Shown here: positions 1 to 13,400 of the stretch, one piece after another | How positions within the stretch are numbered: the first letter of the stretch is position 1 | Layout: each line of letters opens with the position of its first letter | Assembly (NCBI RefSeq): GCF_947179165.1 | Contig: NC_077240.1 | Coordinates: 44,653,501-44,717,500 of the forward strand | Source: Solanum dulcamara | Taxonomy: Eukaryota; Streptophyta; Magnoliopsida; Solanales; Solanaceae | Direction: 5' to 3' | DNA: 64,000 nucleotides | Program-made: the position numbers and the translations under genes | Notes under the pieces: model-generated | The model's input: the letters and a program-made list of their open reading frames with translations, nothing else | Told to the model about the DNA's origin: nothing | Databases searched by the model: none

Positions 1-765
1 ATATTGGAAGATCAATCGGTCAAGAATCCTTATGCAATTTTTCCACTTACAACCTTTTTTAAGACATGTGATATACCTCATAACATCATCATAAACTCCA
101 ATTTGAAATGGAAAACCTTACCTTGCCCGAAACACGCCAAAACTCACCTCGGAAGTTCCTTTAGCGCGACTAAAACTTTGTGTCTGCTTGTTTCCCTTTT
201 GGTGCTGACCCAAATCATAAATTTACATTAATAACACCTTAACATCATCTTTTTATACCCTAAATAATTAATTTACGGAATGAAATCGGAGACTTACCTT
301 TTTTCCTCCAAATCCATAGCCCTTTTTCTCTCTTAGCATAGGGTTTCTCTTCTCTTTTTTTTCTCTAGCGTTTTCTTGAACTTTGGAGATAAGAATGACT
401 TTGTTGATAATTATGAGTCATAAAACATATATATATGCCACCTTAGGAGGTGACACCTGTCAACCCCTAAGTGGTGACACGTGTCAAGCCCTCATTGGGC
501 CAACACACCACCTCCTCCAACCATGAGCTACCATGTGGCATATGGGGTCCACCCCTTGCTCCAACTACTACCATCTTCTAGTTGTTGCCACATGGAACTC
601 TCTTATGCTGCCATGTGTCACCTTCTTTTCTCCCTCATGGATTTATAATATTGTCTTATTTTATGAACCTATGGAATCCTTGCTACGTAAGTTTGGTATG
701 TACTCAAGTAACTTAAGTATATAAGATTTCCAAGTTGGTAGCTTACGTAAGTAAGTCGAGTCCTA
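1..765 (-). mobile_element. 3' part of a 3-kb-class Ty3 LTR (family B), cut by the window edge
   Basis: This stretch aligns, in the same direction, with about 31800-32460 of the complete family-B solo LTR at 29511-32671. Shared landmarks are the doubled gacacgtgtca motifs (about 455-485 here, 32155-32185 there), the phrase aatccttgctac, and the gcttacgtaagtaagtcgag stretch. The transcription-leader-like pyrimidine block (ttctctctta) is on the sense of the minus strand, so the LTR points left. Homology stops near 765, where gypsy coding sequence starts, so the first 200 bp or so of the LTR is missing. I see no gene here; the short ORFs at 4-231 and 533-724 are chance readings. Confidence 0.7.
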
Positions 766-3640
766 ATAATTTCTAAGGGGTGTATCTATCATATAGTGCG
801 GGATAGGGATGTTGATTTCGAAACTACTACTCTCGAGTCGGTCCCTATTATTAATGAGTTTCCCAATGTATTTTATGATGAGTTTCCCGGTGTCCCTCCT
901 AAAAGGTAAATTGATTTCGGTATAGATCTTCTTCCCGATATCCAACCCATTTTCATTCCTCCTTATCGTATGTCTTCGACGGAACTTAAAGAATTGAAAA
1001 AGAAATTGAAAGACTTGTTGGATAAAAGTTTTATAAGACCAAGTAGTTCACCTTGGGGTGCTCCCATATTAAGAATGATGGGTCACTTCAAATGTGTTCA
1101 GACTACCGGTAATTAAATAAGGTGATCATAAAAATAAGTATCCAATTCTGAGAATAGATGATTTGTTTGATCAATTGCAAGGGGTAAGTTACTTCTCTAA
1201 AATTGATCTCCGCTCTGGGTATCACCAACTAAAGGTAAGAGAGTGTGATATTTCCAAGACGATATTTCAAACAAGGTATGGTCATTTTGAATTCTTATTC
1301 ATGTCGTTTAGATTGACTAATACTCCATCTATCTTCATGGATTTAATAAATCAAATTTTCAAGTCGTATTTAGATATGTTTGTGGTGGTATTTATTGATG
1401 ATATCTTGATTTACTCTAGGAGTAAGGAAGGACATGTGGTTCACTTGAGAATTGTATTGTAAACTTTGAAGGATAAACAATTATGTGCCAAATTAAATAA
1501 ATGTGAATTTTGGTTGAAGTCAGTGGCATTCCTTGGTCATATTATTTTCGGTGATGGTATCATCATTGATCAAAAAAATGATGGTTGTAAAGAATTGTCC
1601 TAGACCATTATCTCCTTCGGATATTAAAAGCTTTTTGGGCTTAGCCGGATACTACAATAGGTTTGTTGAAGGATTTTTGTCTATTGCTTCGCCTTTGACC
1701 AAGTTTACTCAAAAGAAGGTAAAATTTCAATGGTTAGAAGAATGTGAGCAGAACTTTCTAATATTGAAGGATCGTCTTACGCCGGCTCCTATTTTTCCAT
1801 TTTTAGAAGGTTCTAGCATATGCTTCTAGGCAACTCAAGGTGCATGAACGAAACTATCCAACCCATGATCTTGAACTTGCGGCGGTTGTGTTTGCATTGA
1901 AAATTTGGCATCACTATTTTTATGGGGTGCATGTGGATGTGTTCACTAATCAAAAAAGCTTGCAATATGTGTTTACCCAAATGGATTTGAACCTTAAGCA
2001 AAGGAGGTGTGATATGGGTATGTTATGGTAAAGCTAATGTCATAGCTGATGCTCTTAGTCGGATGTCTATGAATAGTGTTACTTATGTTATTTAAGGTAA
2101 GAAAGAGTTGGTTAGGGATGTGTACAAATTAGCTCGGTTAGGTGTTTGTTTGGTTGATTCTAAGAATGGCAGTGCTCTTGTGCAAAATGGCTCAAAATCA
2201 TCTCTCGTGGCAGATGTTTAGGCCAAACAAGACCATGATCCAGTTTTGGTTGAATTGAAGAAGTCGGTTGCCAAAACGCCATTGAGGCTTTCTCCCAAGG
2301 GGTATATGGGATACTTCATTACCAAGGTCTCTTGTGTGTCCCTAATGTGGATGATCTAAGGGAATTGATATTGAATGAGGACCATAGTTCTCGGTATTCA
2401 ATCCATCCAGGATACACTAAGATATATTATGATTTGAGGAAAGTGTATTGGTGGAATGGCATGAAGAAGGACATAACGGAGTTCATGGATAAGTGTCCAC
2501 GTTGTTAACAAGTGAAAGCTGAACATGAAAGGTCGGGAGGTCTAGCTTAAGATATTGAAATCCCTACTTAAAAGTGGGAAGATGTGAATACGGACTTTGT
2601 CGCGGATTTTCCTCGTACTAGAAGGCAACATGATTCTATTTGGGTTGTTATGGATCGAGTGACTAAATCAACATATTTTTGACCAGTTAAGACTTTTTAT
2701 AGTGCCAAAGATTATGCTAAGTTGTATTCGTGAGTTGGTAAAGCTTCATGGTGTTACCTTGTCTATTATATTGGATCGACGTACTCAATTCACTTTATAT
2801 TTTTGAAGGTCGCTCCAAAAGGGTCTTGGTACAAGAGTCAAGTTAGGTACCACTTTTCATCCTCAAATCAATGCTCAAGCCAAAAGAACGATTCAAACTT
2901 TGGAATATATGTTGAGGGCATGTGCTACTAATTTCAAAGGAAGTTGGGATAAGCATTTACCATTGATTGAGTTTGCCTACAATAACAGTTATCACTCAAG
3001 CATTGAAATGGCCCCTTTTGAAGCATTGTATGTGAGAAGATATAGGTCTCCGGTGGGATAGTTTGAAGTAGATGAGGTAGCATTGATCGGTCCTAATTTG
3101 GTATTTGATGCTATGCAGAAGGTAAGGCTTATAAGGGAAAGGCTAAAGGTTGTCCAAAGTCACCAAAAGTCCTATTCGGACAATAAGGAAAGAGACCTTG
3201 AGTTTATTATGGATGATTGGGTCTATTTGAAGGTTTTGCCCATGAAGGGTGTAATGCATTTTGGTAAGAAGGAAAAGTGGATCCCTTGATGTATAGGGCC
3301 CTACAAAAACTTGAAGCGTATTGGCAAGATGGCATATGAGTTAGACTTTCTATTGGAGTTGGATATGGTTCATCCGGTGTTTCATGTATCCATGTTGAGG
3401 AAGTTTGTGGCTGATCCAAATTCTATTGTATCAATGGAAAATGTGAGTATTGAAGAGAACTTGATTTATTAGGAGATTCCGATTGAGATTTTAGACTGCC
3501 AAGTAAAAAGGTTGAGGAACAAGGAAGTTGTATCCGTTAAGGTCTTATGGAGGAATCAAGAAGTTGAAAGTGCTACATGGGAAGTGTAAGCGGACATGAG
3601 GAAATAATATCCTTACATCTTTCTTTTCGATCCATCCTAA
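766..3640 (+). mobile_element. Truncated Ty3/gypsy chromovirus pol remnant (RT-RNaseH-integrase-chromodomain), element G1
   Basis: A decayed pol region read in shifting frames. Order: end of protease/linker (LESVPIINEF near 835), reverse transcriptase with GYHQLK (1217), an intact FIDDIL catalytic box (about 1390) and GLAGYYNRF (1640), RNase H ([14 protein letters not shown], 1846), integrase zinc-binding and core (IEFAYNNSYHSS near 2970), and a C-terminal chromodomain-like tail (VKVLWRNQEVESATW, about 3535). That tail is typical of Del/Tekay chromoviruses. In-frame stops occur at 907, 1460, 1829 and 2220 and many later points, and frameshifts separate the ORF pieces. Gag, most of protease and the 5' LTR are missing; the left junction at about 766 abuts family-B LTR sequence. 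The element cannot be autonomous. Closest relatives in the window are M2 (57300-62250) and G2 (38596-42360). Confidence 0.9.
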
Positions 3641-3835
3641 GGTAATTAGACATCTATACTCAAATCCTCTAAAAACTCCTATGCTTCGACTTCTCTGTGT
3701 CATGACATATGTATGCATACCATGAAAATGTTTTTTTAATAAATTAATGTTTAGGAGTTGCATTCATGTTGGATTATTGCATACCCACTCTATTCTACTC
3801 AATATAGCTCCTATCTCATTCAAAGATGAATCTTC

Positions 3836-3849
3836 TCAAAGGGTAGATA
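3836..3849 (+). other. Polypurine tract of element G1
   Basis: Purine-rich aaagggtagata lies directly before the LTR start TGTAATATCC. The same arrangement with a similar lead-in (tcattc..atgaat.tt) is seen at 40109-40122 and, inverted, at 57301-57311, which supports it as the plus-strand primer site. A t interrupts the purine run. Confidence 0.7.
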
Positions 3850-3850
3850 T

Positions 3851-5931
3851 TGTAATATCCTGAGTATGAGAAAGATAGAGTATGATATAATAAGGTGAAT
3901 AATTAGTCTTGGTGAATTCATTGATGGGTCAAGGGAGATTTTTATTAAGGGCATTATAGACTTTTCCTAATTTTTAAAAGGGAATGAATCTACACTATTT
4001 GGGGTTTGGTTCCTAATCTATTTAATCCCCCAAAGCTCTTAATTCTCCTCATTCATTCACTAATCACCCATACTAAAAATCCTCTCTTTAAAAAAGGCTA
4101 TCTAGACCTCTATTAAAGGTCTAGCAAGGATTCTCCAAATTTCTTCATTGATCTTCAAGTTTTTCTTCAAGTTTCTTTATAATTCATATTCAATTATGTG
4201 GGTTTCATCCATGGGTACCTTTCACCCATGGAGTTCAAAGAATTTCCTAAATCTTTTATTAATTTCAATTACATCATTGAATCTTCCCAATTTCAATTTC
4301 CATTGCGTGAACTATGATGTATCTTGTGAATTCAAATCTATTTTTGGTATAAATAGATAAATAATTACTTGGTATTGGTAGATCCTTCATATAAATTCAT
4401 TATATTGCAAATTAGGATTTAGGATCACACTATAGGGGATGAAAACTCATGAAATATGATGAAAAATCTAGAAATTTTTAGGAGAAAGGGTGGGGTAGCG
4501 CGCCACCATCGCACTAAAATAACCCCTCTGAGGTTTAGGGGTTGGGGTGGCGCTTCAAAAATGCGCCATGCCCTGGTCTCTGAAGTTCAGGACCTAGAGG
4601 GCGTCAGTAGTGTGCCACCGCCGTGATTCTTCCCTATGTTATCCCTTTTACGTATTTGAGCCCTACCCCTCATCAAATACTCTTTCAAGTGCATAGATTA
4701 TGTTTTATTTATGATTTAACCTCTTAACTAAGCATGAATTACTACTTAATTACATGATATTTCTTTCAAGTATGGCTTACAAGTACGATTTCAAGTATGT
4801 TTCAAATATGAGTTGCATGCAATTGATGAAGGAGTGACTTAGGATCCTTAATGAGGAAGGTGGCCTAAGACTCTAAAGATGTAGATATAAGAAGTATTTT
4901 GTAATGATAGAAGGCCTACACCTACGTTATATGATGATGAACTAAATGTAAAAGGTGACTCAAGATCCTTCATGGGTGACTTGAGATCCTTAATGAGTTA
5001 TTCTTATTAACATGTTATGAATTATGATTATAAGAAACTATGCTTTTATGCAAGTATAATATATTACTATGATTATGATTATGATATGTATTCTACGGGC
5101 TGATATTCTTAGCACCTAGAGGACTTTGGAATGGGGGCTCGACCTAAGCCTTAGTAGCAGCTTCTAGTCCCTTAAACTATGTTGCCACTATAGGTTGCCT
5201 TAATGGACTAACTAATGGATACCATATGGCACTTAATGATTAAAATGATTGGACGGAGTCTACCTTGGCAAGTAGCCTCGCCCCTTCTCGATGTGGGGAT
5301 CATTAGATTCCATGATATAGCTCGCATGGTCTTAATGTCGGTTACGATTATATCCCACATATGTATATTCTCTTTTATGACCTTGATGATATCAATCATG
5401 TCTCTTAATGTTTTGATCATTATGATTTCTCTCATGACCTTACTTATTCTCTTTTATATCATGTTTTATTATTTTGATCATTGCATGGCATGCCTGCATA
5501 TTTAGTACATTCAAATGTACTAACATATTTGCCTATATTATGATATAATTTAGGGGTTGAAGATCACATTCGTCCTCCATGTAGTTAGAGTTGAGTTGCT
5601 ATAGTCCACTCTTGGTGAGTCCTCATTTGTCGAGGGCAAGATAATGAATTTCTTTCATATTAAAGACTATTTTCCTTCGTTGAGGGTGAGCTAGGAACTT
5701 GTCTTAGCCCCTACCATATTGACTATATAGTGGCTTGTTGGACGTCTTGTGTATTGGTCTATGTTGTCTTTTCACTTGTCTATGATACTTTTGCAAATTT
5801 CTCCTAGTCTATTGAGTTGATGCTTATTATGCGTTGTATGTGTTTGTGTATGATATGTCAAGAGGCTTGGTTGGAGCCCTTTGGTATTTCGATCATTGTG
5901 TCATGGCTTGACCCTAATTCGGGTTGTGAGA
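3851..5931 (+). mobile_element. 3' LTR of element G1 (family C, about 2.08 kb)
   Basis: Starts TGTAATATCC right after the polypurine tract and ends near 5931 in attcgggttgtgaga. The end is recognised by comparison with the solo LTR at 49749-51783, whose inverted end reads tttgggtcgtgaca and shares gaggcttggttggagccctt just upstream. Shared internal landmarks with the G2 LTR are the cttgtcttagccc block (5697 here, 42249 there) and the ccatgggt-loop-acccatgg hairpin near 4210. No 5' partner LTR is in the window, so no age estimate is possible. The small ORFs inside (4148, 5208, 5215) are not genes. Confidence 0.8.
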
Positions 5932-6136
5932 TAAACCTATTTAGAGTTTGGACTCTAGTTTAGTGGAAGAATTTGGCAAAAGTCGTATGAGAGGCAGGTT
6001 GTGATTTTTTACTCCCTTGAACAAGTTTTTTCATGTAAAATACTTGTGTTTATTTATTTTTGCAATTTAATGTCTTGCATAGTTAATCAAAGAACTTGGT
6101 TCTTTGAGTGCTTACCTCACAGTAAAACTAACAATA

Positions 6137-9100
6137 TGTCAAGACCTCTCCATATGCTCTTGATTATCCTACCTTAGCCCTTACTTTTAACTAAGAGGAG
6201 TTGTGGGATATGTAAGCATAAGTATTCCTTTTTGATGGACCTAGATATTTTAAGGAATCGGACTATTCTTTTCTCTTTTTCTCCATATTAAGTTTGTTTC
6301 TCTGAATTGACGACATCCTAACCATGTATGTATTCTTTGTATGCATATAGTCTTTATAGTACAAGCATTCGATTTTGAAAGAGACAGAGACTCCCATACC
6401 TTTATTGTTATATTCCGTATTTTTGCATCTTGGACTATTTGTGAGCTAATGAACATAAATTCAAGTACTTTTAATTTCTAATTTTAAAATGGAATGAATT
6501 TTTTGTAAATGACAAGTTATATGGATAATATATGTGAAGTTAAACACAACTCAAGAAGGACCCTTGAGCCAATTCAAAGTGGAAGCCATCAAAACAAAAT
6601 TATTTTAAATCACATTTTCGGGTGATCTTACTTTGGGAGGCCATAACCCCTTTGGAATTTGGGAATTTGGGAAAACTCTCAATATTAAAGTTGTAGATAA
6701 TTAAAATATATTTGCAACCATAGGTCGTGGGTCAGAATGTGATATCGGAATAAGAAGATATGGACATTTTAAGTCTGATAGGCCAAACTGAATAGTGGAG
6801 ATTCGGCCCAACCCGATTCCAACTCGGGTCAGGACCAATACCCACGCCATTAAATTGAATTTTTCAAATTTTACACTAAAACATGTACAAAAATTTCTAG
6901 AGAGAGTGAGAGAAGATAACCCTAGAGAGAAATACCAAAATTTACCACAATTGAAGCCCCAAATTTCAAAGTTCATGAAGAGAAAAGTATTGTATGTCGC
7001 GTTGCCTTTAATTTGAGATAAAAATCAGCCAAGAAGGAGAAGTATTAATGTGGTTTCTGCACACTTGAGGTAATATTAAAGTCTCTTTTTCATTGTTAAA
7101 AAGTTTATTTAGAGTTTTAACGGATTAGAACAGAGAAAATAGCGTTATAAACTCGTTTGGTGATTTGTTGAGATTTATGGGTTAAGGGGTTGTTTTAGGT
7201 GGATTAAATGGATGGAATTAGCTAGTGATGATGTATAATAATGGTTGATATTTTTTGATGTTGTTGATGAGTTGTTGTTCTTGAATTTGGAGGAATAAGG
7301 TGTATGGAGATTGTAAGTGTTCAAATCTGTGTTTGAGATTGCGTAGCTAGTAGTAATTCTTGAATATCTCATTGTGTAGACCTTTAATTTTAGAAAATAA
7401 ATATGTTTTGGAAAGATAATACACGTACCTACAACTCTTATGTTTATGTTGGATCCTATATCTGCTGTTATTATGTCAAAAAAAAAGAGGATGAATCATA
7501 AGACAAGTTCTGTCCAGATTCTTGATTGAAAAATCCTTCATGTATAACTGTTAGTGTTTTGATGATATCTTTTTGTACAAAATGAGTTTTGAATTGATTA
7601 TTTTGGATTGAAAACTTAAGACAGATATCTAAGAGTTTCAAGAAGGTCATCAAGTCCAGTTTTGCCATTTTTATTTTCAAAATATAGATATAACTTGAGG
7701 TACTCGGCTTTCCGAACTTACTGTTTTGGTAACATAATTCGGGTGGCAACATTCTAGGCTTATTGTCAATTGTTTTATGTCAATATTTTGGATTGTTGAT
7801 ATTACTTGATGATTATATGGCTAGTTTGGAAGTGGGAAAAGTGAGCGGTATAGGGAAGGTATTGTCCAATATTTTTAGAAATAACCTACTAACAATAGAG
7901 TACGTTTTATTCCTGTCCATAGCTTAACTATAGTGCTTAACGTTTTAATATAGGTTGAGACAATATTGGGAAACATATACGTATAAACGCTAAAGGTATA
8001 TAAATCTAACCTTTTTTCTTTTGGCATGATCCATATGAAACAAATGGAAGATGCATGCTTAAATTCCAAAGAAACTCTCATTCATAGATACACTCGGATG
8101 GCTAACGTCCTTGATTTCCAGAATTTATATCTTTATGTCTTGACTCATGTGTATGATTCCAGCCATCCTAGTTGGTATAACACATGTTTTGGTATAATTC
8201 ATATTTTAGTATAATCCATAATTTGTGTAATTCATAATGACAATGGAAGAGTACTTGGAATGACTATTGTCTTGGTTTTCAAATGATGGATTGTTTTGCT
8301 CATTCCATTAAATCTCCGATAATGATCAAATTACACAAGGTTGCTAATGATACCCTATTCGTGCATATTATTATTATATTATCCACCGAGTCCTACGATA
8401 GATCGGGTATGTTATCATGTATGAATTTCACTACATTATTCATCGAGTCCCTTACTAGAGGGTCGGGTATGTGATATGATAATATGATGTTATGACGCTA
8501 TGATTATAACACTAAGTCCCATAATGGGCCAGATACGGTATAAATATACACTACTCTATTCACCAATCCCCTTGCTAGAGGGCCGAGTATGGTATATATA
8601 TACATATGGCGATATAACGATATAATTGTGACACCGAGTCCCATAACGGGTCGAGTACGATATATGATGATGATATGCATAACTTCATTTCATAAGACGT
8701 AGGTACAATGATTTATTGATTATGATACTTGTCTCCTGAATCTTTATTTCAGATGTGATCTCCTTTATGATAATTTATGCTTTATATACTCGGTACATAT
8801 TTCGTACTGATCCCCCTCTCTTTGGGGGGCTGCGTTTCATGCCCGCGGGTACAAATAATCATTTTGGGGATCCACCAACTTAGGATTTCCACTCAGCTGA
8901 TTTGAAGTGCTCCATCGTTCTGGAGCATAGACTTTTGGTACCAATCTCTTAATGTATATATTTATTTATTTAGGGGTACGGCGGGGTCCTGTCTCATCAT
9001 ATGCTATTGTTAATACTCTTAGAGGTCTGTAGATACATGTGTGGATTTTATATAGATGTTGTCCGGTTGTACTGGTATGACTTATGTTTTAGAATGTTTC

Positions 9101-9398
9101 CATTCGTAGTGGCAGCCTTGTCGGCTCGCGTTATGTATATAGTGGGGCGTTCGTACATGTAATGACAGCCTTGTCGGCTTACGCACTATACTATCTTATT
9201 TTTTTGCTATTATTTTTGACAATTGTGACTCCCCAGGAGACAGGTGGTTTCGGTATACATGTATATGTGATGGTTTTGAGACGACGCTCCGTTCGTATAA
9301 ATTTCATGTCATATGGATGTTGATCGATTATAGATGACAAATGTATATGAGTGTCCAATTCGGGCACCAGTCACGGCCTACGGGGTTGGATCGTGACA
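6137..9398 (+). mobile_element. Family-B LTR, about 3.2 kb (likely solo)
   Basis: The right end, cacggcctacggggttggatcgtgaca, is the inverse of the left end of the solo LTR at 29511 and of the LTR at 62790, so this copy points right. Matching internal blocks include 'gacctctaa' near 9020, the 'cagccttgtcggct' pair at 9110 and 9165, and the 8380-8660 block of imperfect repeats built on cgagtcc...gggtcgggta. The left end is less certain: TGTCAAGACC at 6137 gives a length close to the 3.16-kb sister copy, but no target-site duplication is visible (caata versus tttat). A leader-like gagagagtgagagaag lies near 6898. No coding capacity is seen; ORFs at 6250-8474 are chance. Confidence 0.6.
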
Positions 9399-10063
9399 TT
9401 TATTTTGGTACCTCTTTGTACCCTAATCCTTGTTTGGCACTGCTTTGTGTTTTATGTAAGGACATCATAATTTTTTAGGACCTGATCCATTGATGCTAGA
9501 CCTTTTTAGTTCTTCTTAGAGAACCTTGTTCTTTTCATATTCATCACAAAAATTAGGTTCCACTTATTTACCACGTCCAAACATGTTCAAACTGCTAATC
9601 ACTAACCAAATGATTAATTATTAGGGTTAAATGAAGCTAAGGGATCAATTTTCATAATTTAATACACGGACTAGGTTAAAGTCATCAGCAATCAGACAAA
9701 GTCAAATTCGAGTCGGATCAAAATTCACAATTGATTTATTTATACGCTAAGAGTTCCAAATCTTTAAAATTACCTCAATTAAACATTCAAACCACCCATT
9801 TAATATTCTCTTAAACCTAGAAGAATAAATACAATTTATACCTTCAAAAAGAATACAGATACAATATCTAAGTCTCATGGGTAATAAAGTAAAATAAAAA
9901 AATTCAAAATTAGTTAGCTTACCCAACTTAAATGAGATTTTTCCCTTGAAAATTGTACAAAGTCAAAATCCAAAATTCTTGAAATGATGTATTTCTAGGC
10001 CCTCTTACGTGATCGTGAAGTATTGTTGTTGCATGGGAAAAATAAAATATGGTGCATCCCATT
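9399..10063. other. Unassigned AT-rich intergenic sequence
   Basis: About 660 bp with no ORF of note, no recognisable domain and no obvious terminal repeats. It lies between the family-B LTR end and a hAT-like MITE. I see nothing further in it. Confidence 0.5.
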
Positions 10064-10338
10064 TAGGTGTGGCAAAATCAAACACAATTTGTCCAAGTTT
10101 AACCTGTTCATTTATTAGTTCAACTCATTTAAGCCCATTAAATATTCGGTTGATATATAGTTGATATATTATAATAAAGAAAAAAAATAGTTTTATTGGG
10201 TGCTAAAAAGTTATAAAAAAAATAATTGAAAACTTAATAAGAATTGGACAGGTTTGATTATGACCCACATTTCTGTCAATTGCCCAAATCAACCCATTTT
10301 GAACTGCTCAAATTCAACTGCCCATTTGACACCTTTAA
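10064..10338. mobile_element. hAT-like MITE, about 275 bp
   Basis: The ends are inverted (taggtgtggcaaaatc on the left; gcccatttgacaccttta on the right, which reads aaaggtgtcaaatgggc on the other strand). The body is rich in the caaatcaacccatttgaac-type phrases common in this MITE group. Flanks carry an 8-bp near-duplication, tcccattt at 10057-10064 and tcccattg at 10339-10346, the length expected for hAT insertions. It encodes nothing. Confidence 0.6.
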
Positions 10339-10827
10339 TCCCATTGGGAAGTTTTGGCTCCAAAATTCACCCGAATCTCCCGGGTCCCCATGCCCCTCAA
10401 ATAAGTCTCAAATGGTAAACATCAGGGGCGGATCCACATGGAACCAAACCCCCTTGTCGAAAAATTGTATTGTTTATGTAGGTTCAAATTTCAATTTTAG
10501 CTATATCTATTTAATATTGCATCCCTCAACACAAGACTAATGAGTGTTTCAGCGATAGACTAGCTCAAGTTCCCAATTTTGCCCAAGATTGATTCTTGGT
10601 GGGTGCATATTTTTTCTAGCGTTTTTTGCTTCAGGCTTAGACTTGTGAATGTGTATGTCTCCCACTAGCTAACTGGTTGCTATGTCATATGTAGTATGCA
10701 CCTTCTTTCTAGTTCTTCTTTTAAAAAAAATATTTAAAAAACATTATTATCTTTTCTCTAATTTTTCAAAAAACTGTATTATGATTTTAAAAAAAATAAA
10801 ATTCTGAAAATTCTCTTATTCAAATTC
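10339..10827. other. Noncoding spacer with a possible hAT-like start (caggggcggatcc)
   Basis: Contains caggggcggatccacatgg at about 10431, a string resembling the ends of a common plant hAT-like repeat, but the matching inverted end was not found. The rest is AT-rich. The 98-aa ORF crossing 10244-10540 overlaps the MITE and has no family signature. Confidence 0.3.
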
Positions 10828-12585
10828 TCTCTCTATATATATACAAAAGAGAAACTTGGGCCGTTGATGTGGCATGCCTCTAAAGATCGTATTCATATTT
10901 ATCTTTTTTGTGAATCTTTCAGCTATTTTTCTTATTTTCTTATATTTCACTCCATTAAATAAAACACACAAAAAAGAATAGAATAGTGACGACCTTTCAT
11001 CACTTCCTCTTCATTTGCGTCCTCTGGCGTCTGTTACTCTTCATTCTCCCCACAAACCTTAACTTTTACTCTTCTTATTCACTCCATTCACACATACCAC
11101 AACCAGTCCACTACCAGTACTGCTGAACCCATTATTGTTGAAAGTAGAATGCATCGTCTAAACCCACAAATTTGAAGACTACAATTGAAAAGATGTCAAG
11201 AATGCTTATCCTAAAACCGCCATTAATCCTGACAAGAGCGGGATTTGAAAACCTTTGGGTTAACCCTTGTGTTTCTTTTCTATCTTTCAAATCTATTGTT
11301 CTGTTGCTTCAAGTTTGTTTGATTTTCTTACTTCCTCTTGTCCATGATACACTTGCTTTCTCTCTGGATGTTTATTCTGAGAAAAATAAAATTAACATGA
11401 TATGATTTTTTAAATGCCCATGAAGTGTTTGAGAAAATGCCCTATATAGAAACATTGCCCTTGACTTTAGAAAATGGCTTCAACATTGTTGCACATATTG
11501 GTTCTGATGTATTGTAGCCATTAAATTTTGTTATATATGAAGATTTTTTATGCAAAAGTGCTTAGAAATGAAGCAATTTTTTGTTTTTTTGGTAATAACT
11601 GTGAAATATTACCATTGCAACAAGAACCAATTACAGTTCTTGTTGGTTGATGAAAATAAAATGAAGGAAAACATCTAAAAGGGAGAAAAGAACACATGAC
11701 AGTTCATAGAATTATATAGAATGCCCTCAAAGGAAAAACAAGAGAGCCTCATGCTTTGAAGGCCTATGCAGTGCATTGACATGACATAAACAGGTGTTAG
11801 CCTTATTTTGTCTACTTCAAAAAAGACAATTATTTTAGTTATCAATCGCTCACTCAAAATTTATCTCTATTTCATATTTACAAAGGAAGATTAGAGAATG
11901 GAGCTTATATTACTGTTTGGTCATTAAATTTGTACAGAAGATAGCCTTCTGGGTCACTACATTGATGGTGGAGCACTAGATGATTCAACTGTCCCCAGAT
12001 TATCCTCATTTATGAATATATGGAATTTTTTGTGCTTATCTATCAGGTCAGCGATGTAAACCCTTTAGCATAAGCACTGCATGTGTTTTGATTCTTCGTT
12101 GATTGTGGAAAAAGTATATGCACATATTGTAGAAATTATTTTTTTTTATATATGAAGATTTTATGCAAAAGTGCTTAGAAATGATGAAAGTTTTTATAAG
12201 CCTTTAGAGCATGATATTGGTCAGTCTATAATCATATCAGTTGATTGGTTTGCCTATTGAGCTCACAGTGTTTGCCTCACTGGCATGCACCAGCAAACAT
12301 TGTCCTCGTGTGAAAATTATCCTCAGTTCCTCGAAACTTTCAGATTTCCAAAGAATCTCAAAGATTTTTGTCAAGGCTTGAAATCTGAGTGAGGGCTCTA
12401 GGCAAAAGAATATCTAATTTAGTGTTGGCCATCAGTCGACAAATGATAATAGAGTAGAAGATGTAGAATATGACATATGATACCATGATTAATGGCCAAA
12501 TAGCCGTGTCGAGAGATGTTTGCAAAAAATTCTAACATTAAACAAATATTACATGTGTTGATAATGACTCAGATAAGTGCAGGTG

Positions 12586-13400
12586 TTGGTTCAATTTCTG
12601 ATACCCTCCACTAACTTTTTTAAGAAAGTCCACCTCACATTTTCAGTGCACCCACCATGCTATTAATGGAGATATAAGTAGACAACAATTATTGTGTTGT
12701 CCCATGTCAAATGTAATGAAAAAAAATTCTTATGTTTATTTAGGTGTGATCAGTTATCAACATTAATGTTAGTGTGGCATTTTAACATTTAATTAAATTA
12801 TAATTTTAGCAATTGTCCATGACATTTAATGTCATCTTTATTCTATTTTTCATTAGTGCATAAAAATGTATTTCATTATCATCTTTAGTTAGTGCAAGAT
12901 TATGCATTACATTATGTATTTTTAATCTAATTATCACTAATAAGTGGTGCACTAAATCATAATGGTGCACTAAATGATCATAATGATAGCATTTCATTAT
13001 TTTTTCATCTTTGTATGATTTTCTCTCCTATAAATAGAGAGGTCTTCTTTGTTTTGAAATGGAAGATAAGGAAAGAAAACATTGAGTGTATTAAGTTTGT
13101 CAAAAAAGAGAGTTCTTATTAGTTGAAGGGAGGTGTTTCTTTTTGTGGAGCTTTAAACTCAACTCTTATCCAGAGTTTGTTGAGTTACATTTTGTGATAA
13201 GACTGTTGTATCCTGGAGGAGACAAGTCAAGAGGAATACTGCTGGACCAGTGAAAAGATTTGCTGCAGTGGACTTGAATCTCCTTAAAGAGAGCGAGAGA
13301 TCCGCGCCTCAGCCAAGAAGAGAATTTATTTTCTTCATTTTATTTTTCAATTGTATTTTGTAATCTTGTAATTTCACCAATAATTAATAACGAGTAAATA
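12586..13400 (+). mobile_element. LTR-like block with TATA box and poly(A) region (solo LTR or TRIM-like)
   Basis: A promoter-like TATAAATA at 13029-13036 is followed by about 300 bp of leader-like sequence and an AT-rich tail (tattttgtaatcttgtaatttc, aataattaataa) near 13360-13390, the layout of a U3-R-U5 unit. A TG start is possible at about 12586 (tgttggttcaatttctg), but neither terminus nor a target duplication could be confirmed. There is no coding sequence. It might instead be part of a decayed promoter and first exon of a captured gene. Confidence 0.3.

Noticed and set aside
5208..5505. Overlapping ORFs on both strands (75 aa and 96 aa)
   Set aside because: They lie within the G1 LTR, are Ile/Met-rich and have no domain.
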